This document shows positions 62,132 through 64,000 of a stretch of DNA of 64,000 bases, one piece after another. This DNA is from Mycobacterium sp. E3251. Lineage in GTDB: Bacteria > Actinomycetota > Actinomycetes > Mycobacteriales > Mycobacteriaceae. The notes under the pieces are model-generated. The model did no database searches. It was not told the DNA's origin and saw nothing but the letters and a program-made list of their open reading frames with translations. Positions within the stretch are counted from its first letter, which is position 1, and every line of letters starts with the position of its first letter. The translations under genes and the position numbers were made by a program. Location: positions 27,613 through 91,612 of the forward strand of contig NZ_LZJF01000014.1 in assembly GCF_001666835.1 (NCBI RefSeq), written 5' to 3'.

Positions 62132-62813
62132 AACCCGCGCCACGCAGCGTGTGGATCATGGGGTCGCGACCGTTGTCGATTTTCTTGCGCAGATACGAGA
62201 TATAGAGCTCGACGATGTTGGACCTGCCGCCGAAGTCATAGCTCCATACCCGGTCGAGGATCTGGGCCTTGCTCAGCACGCGCTTGGAGTTGCGCATCAT
62301 GAATCGAAGCAACTCGAACTCGGTGGAGGTCAACGCAATTGGCTCGCCGGCCCGGGTGACCTCGTGACTGTCCTCGTCGAGCACCAGATCACCGACCACC
62401 AGCTGCGCGCCGCTGTCCACCGTCGTCACTCCCGTGCGTCGCAGCAACGCCCGCAGCCGCAGCACCACCTCTTCGATGCTGAACGGCTTGGTGACGTAGT
62501 CGTCGCCGCCCGCGGTCAACCCGGCGATGCGGTCTTCCACGGCGTCCTTGGCCGTCAGTAAGAGCACGGGCAGCTGCGGGGTCTCTTCGCGCAGCTTGTG
62601 CAAGACGTCGAGCCCGCTCATATCGGGCAGCATCACATCGAGGACGACCACGTCGGGGCGTTGGGCGCGGGCGGCGGCGATGGCGGATGCCCCATCGCTC
62701 GCGGTCGCGATGTTCCAGCCCTCGTAGCGCAGCGCCATCGACACCATTTCGGCAAGCACCGACTCGTCGTCCACGACCAATACGTTGATCGGGTTCCCAT
62801 CGGCACGACACAT
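62109..62813 (-). CDS. tcrX: Response regulator TcrX (OmpR family)
   Basis: This 234-residue regulator has a receiver domain with phospho-Asp59 (VVVLDVML), Asp15/Asp16 and the Thr/Lys of LLLTAKD and TKPF. A winged-helix effector follows from about residue 135, ending [11 protein letters not shown]. It is phosphorylated by TcrY; the pair responds to iron limitation in M. tuberculosis. ATG 62813 is used; an upstream frame is open. Its 3' end overlaps the possible tcrY start region. Matches Rv3765c. Confidence 0.95.
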   Translation of the reverse strand: MCRADGNPINVLVVDDESVLAEMVSMALRYEGWNIATASDGASAIAAARAQRPDVVVLDVMLPDMSGLDVLHKLREETPQLPVLLLTAKDAVEDRIAGLTAGGDDYVTKPFSIEEVVLRLRALLRRTGVTTVDSGAQLVVGDLVLDEDSHEVTRAGEPIALTSTEFELLRFMMRNSKRVLSKAQILDRVWSYDFGGRSNIVELYISYLRKKIDNGRDPMIHTLRGAGYVLKPAR

Positions 62814-62910
62814 CACGACCCGCTCGACGGAGGATCGGGGATGCGTCACAAGTTCCAGTATGCGCACCGCCCTGAGCCGCCGCTATGGCCTACCTTTGCG
62901 CACCCTGTGA

Positions 62911-62952
62911 ACGGGATCGCGCGACCGCTGAGCAGTCGCGCGATCCCGTTTT
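62911..62952. terminator. Strong hairpin terminator between tcrX and a small membrane gene
   Basis: ACGGGATCGCGCGAC (62911-62925) pairs perfectly with GTCGCGCGATCCCGT (62935-62949) around nine bases, followed by TTT on the plus strand. It lies after the leftward DUF6131-like gene and 98 bases before tcrX, so it probably insulates tcrX from upstream transcription. Confidence 0.75.
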
Positions 62953-62965
62953 CCCGGCGAAGTGG

Positions 62966-63121
62966 CTAATACCAGTAGCGCCGGCCGGCGACTGGGCGGC
63001 CGATCGAGCCCATAATCCACAGCACGGCGCCGATGACGAGCACGACGACGCCGATCTCCCAAAGCAGGGGGACGCTGAACACAAACCCGAGAATAAGTAG
63101 GACTACGCCGAGGACGATCAT
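62966..63121 (-). CDS. DUF6131-like small membrane protein
   Basis: This 51-residue protein starts at ATG 63121 behind AAAGGAG and has two hydrophobic helices (MIVLGVVLLILGFV and IGVVVLVIGAVLWIMG) with a basic, aromatic tail RRYWY. It matches the small mycobacterial DUF6131 membrane protein family. Its role is unknown. It lies ten bases after another small exported protein gene and is likely co-transcribed under a SigF-like promoter. Confidence 0.85.
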   Translation of the reverse strand: MIVLGVVLLILGFVFSVPLLWEIGVVVLVIGAVLWIMGSIGRPVAGRRYWY

Positions 63122-63131
63122 GACGACTCCT

Positions 63132-63368
63132 TTAGGTGAGGGGCACTAGGACACCAGGCATTGAACTGGGCTGCGGAACATGGCAGTCCTTGACTTTCGG
63201 GTTGACGCCCCCGTAATTCAAAGGCCCCGCGATGACGGTCAACGCAATGTTTCCCGCCGTTACACAACTGGTTGAGTCACCTTTGAAGTAGTCGCGTTGC
63301 CATGCCGCAAACACCCCGATGAGCAGCCATACCAGGGCAATGGTGCCGATGATTCCGCTGCCACGCAT
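63132..63368 (-). CDS. Small membrane-anchored or secreted protein
   Basis: This 78-residue protein starts at ATG 63368 behind a GGAGGT ribosome site. An N-terminal hydrophobic segment (IGTIALVWLLIGVFAAW) can be a signal anchor; the outer part has two cysteines (SCVT, DCHV) and NIALTVIAGPLNYGGVNPKV (20 residues), which is similar to small mycobacterial proteins of unknown function. A SigF-like promoter and a palindrome lie just upstream, suggesting stress induction together with the DUF6131-like gene. Confidence 0.75.
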   Translation of the reverse strand: MRGSGIIGTIALVWLLIGVFAAWQRDYFKGDSTSCVTAGNIALTVIAGPLNYGGVNPKVKDCHVPQPSSMPGVLVPLT

Positions 63369-63386
63369 GGTGACCTCCAATGTGGT

Positions 63387-63402
63387 CGAGAAAAATTTCT
63401 CG
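63387..63402. promoter_or_regulatory. Palindrome in the 5' leader of the small-protein operon
   Basis: CGAGAAAAATTTCTCG is a perfect 16-base inverted repeat, 18 bases ahead of the start codon and 12 bases downstream of the SigF-like -10 element. It could be an operator or a leader hairpin. No regulator gene is adjacent. Confidence 0.55.
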
Positions 63403-63413
63403 TGGACCATAGT

Positions 63414-63438
63414 TACCCATTCGACTTGTGTCTAAACC
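63414..63438 (-). promoter_or_regulatory. SigF-type promoter for the small-protein operon
   Basis: On the minus strand GGTTT (63438-63434) and GGGTA (63418-63414) are separated by 15 bases, matching the SigF/SigB consensus. The -10 element lies 46 bases before ATG 63368. This is the second such element in the window. Confidence 0.65.
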
Positions 63439-63482
63439 TTCGTGAGGGTGAATTCGGCAGTGTGCCAGCGGAGCCCGGGGGA

Positions 63483-63893
63483 CTAAGTGCGGTCGGCGAG
63501 CCACGCCGTGGCCCGCCTCTTCGACGCCCGCGAAAGCCACGCGTCCTGGATGAGCTCGGCCAGTTCGGTCCTGCCGATTTCGGGTAGCCGGGCGGCCCGC
63601 ACAAGTACCGATGGATGTCCGGCAAAGTGGTCGGTGGTGAAGAACGGCGAATCGGGATCCTGGGTCAGCGCCAACTTGTCGCTCTCCGACTCCACCCAGA
63701 GCATGATCACGTCGGCATAGCGCTCGCCAGTGGCCGGATCGATCGCGTCGGGCTGGGGCGTGCGGAAGAACACGAACGACTTACCGCCCACCTGATAGAT
63801 GGCGTTGCCCTTCGGACCCTCCAGGCGCTGAACGTGCGGCATCGACGCGGCGATCTTGTGCACGTCGCTCACTCGGGCGGGTCGATCGGCCAC
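63483..63893 (-). CDS. MmcQ/YjbR-like protein
   Basis: This 136-residue protein has the double-wing YjbR fold: HKIAASMPHVQRLEGPKG, KSFVFFRTPQPD and a late TELAELIQDAWLSRASKRR (19 residues). YjbR proteins bind DNA or small ligands, and their role in mycobacteria is unknown. GTG 63893 is used. It is on the same strand as the preceding small genes. Confidence 0.85.
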   Translation of the reverse strand: MADRPARVSDVHKIAASMPHVQRLEGPKGNAIYQVGGKSFVFFRTPQPDAIDPATGERYADVIMLWVESESDKLALTQDPDSPFFTTDHFAGHPSVLVRAARLPEIGRTELAELIQDAWLSRASKRRATAWLADRT

Positions 63894-63920
63894 ACCGGCG
63901 AGGGTAGCGGCCGTGACACC

Positions 63921-64000
63921 CTAGCCGCGTCGCTGCGCGGACACGTACAGCGTGGGCGGCATCGTGTGTTCCGCTTCCTGCGGAACGTTGCGGCCGTAAC
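63921..64000 (-). CDS. C-terminus of a SAM-dependent methyltransferase (partial, Rv3767c-like)
   Basis: Only the last 26 codons are present; the gene continues beyond the window. The tail YGRNVPQEAEHTMPPTLYVS resembles the C-terminus of the large mycobacterial family of putative SAM-dependent methyltransferases to which Rv3767c belongs, and the position after tcrX and the YjbR gene agrees. The stop is TAG at 63921-63923. Confidence 0.6.
   Translation of the reverse strand, partial: YGRNVPQEAEHTMPPTLYVSAQRRG

Noticed and set aside
60548..62561. Long plus-strand open frames across tcrY and the repeat array
   Set aside because: They exist because the 54-bp unit is stop-free in all frames and the opposite strand is a high-GC coding sequence. 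The conserved kinase and response-regulator motifs are all on the minus strand.

Overview
The window is a high-GC actinobacterial chromosome segment that I assign to Mycobacterium, most likely a non-tuberculous species. The reasons are the lpqH 19-kDa lipoprotein next to tcrX/tcrY, the cutinases, two wax-ester/diacylglycerol acyltransferases, several P450s, the PolD/LigC repair pair, and a gene order that follows the M. tuberculosis stretch from about Rv3724 to Rv3767c with large insertions. Ortholog names come from remembered families and synteny; no search was run.

Layout. 0-10 kb: an unrecognised coupled gene pair, a DapB-like reductase coupled to a cutinase, a beta-lactamase-like esterase, a CsbD stress gene overlapping a second cutinase behind a SigF-like promoter, then an Rv3725-like epimerase, a WS/DGAT and a zinc alcohol dehydrogenase. 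10-17.8 kb: a TetR/P450 block with a shared palindrome, a LysA-like protein without its PLP lysine coupled to a rhomboid-like membrane protein, a secreted GH172 (DUF2961) protein, and a tandem duplication of a 42-43 residue lipoprotein. 17.9-26.7 kb: polD/ligC, an HNH (13E12-type) protein, a P450, a haloalkane dehalogenase, a Nudix enzyme, tgs2 and an adenosine-specific kinase. 26.7-38 kb: a catabolic accessory region of SDRs, a second DapB-like reductase, a TetR, a 2-hydroxyacid dehydrogenase, and a five-gene sulfotransferase / alkylsulfatase-like / SDR / VOC / LLM operon. 37.4-43.9 kb: secreted proteins (GH5-like, DUF4185/GH183, CAP domain and others) and a methyltransferase, ending at tRNA-Ser(CGA). 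44-50.5 kb: conserved housekeeping genes (tadA, its partner, tyrA, proXVWZ). 50.5-59.6 kb: a phosphotransferase, small enzymes, an operon resembling 4-hydroxy-acid catabolism, and an alkylsulfatase. 59.7-64 kb: lpqH, tcrY with seven 54-bp repeats, tcrX, small membrane proteins, a YjbR protein and a partial methyltransferase.

Many neighbouring genes overlap by ATGA or GTGA, so translational coupling is common. I see no CRISPR array, complete insertion sequence, integrase or origin. The most notable observations are the catalytically disabled LysA paralog, the in-frame 54-bp array at the tcrX/tcrY junction, the duplicated micro-lipoprotein locus, two SigF-type promoters, several near-perfect palindromic operators linked to TetR operons, and the presence of both GH172 and DUF4185 proteins, families tied to D-arabinan breakdown.
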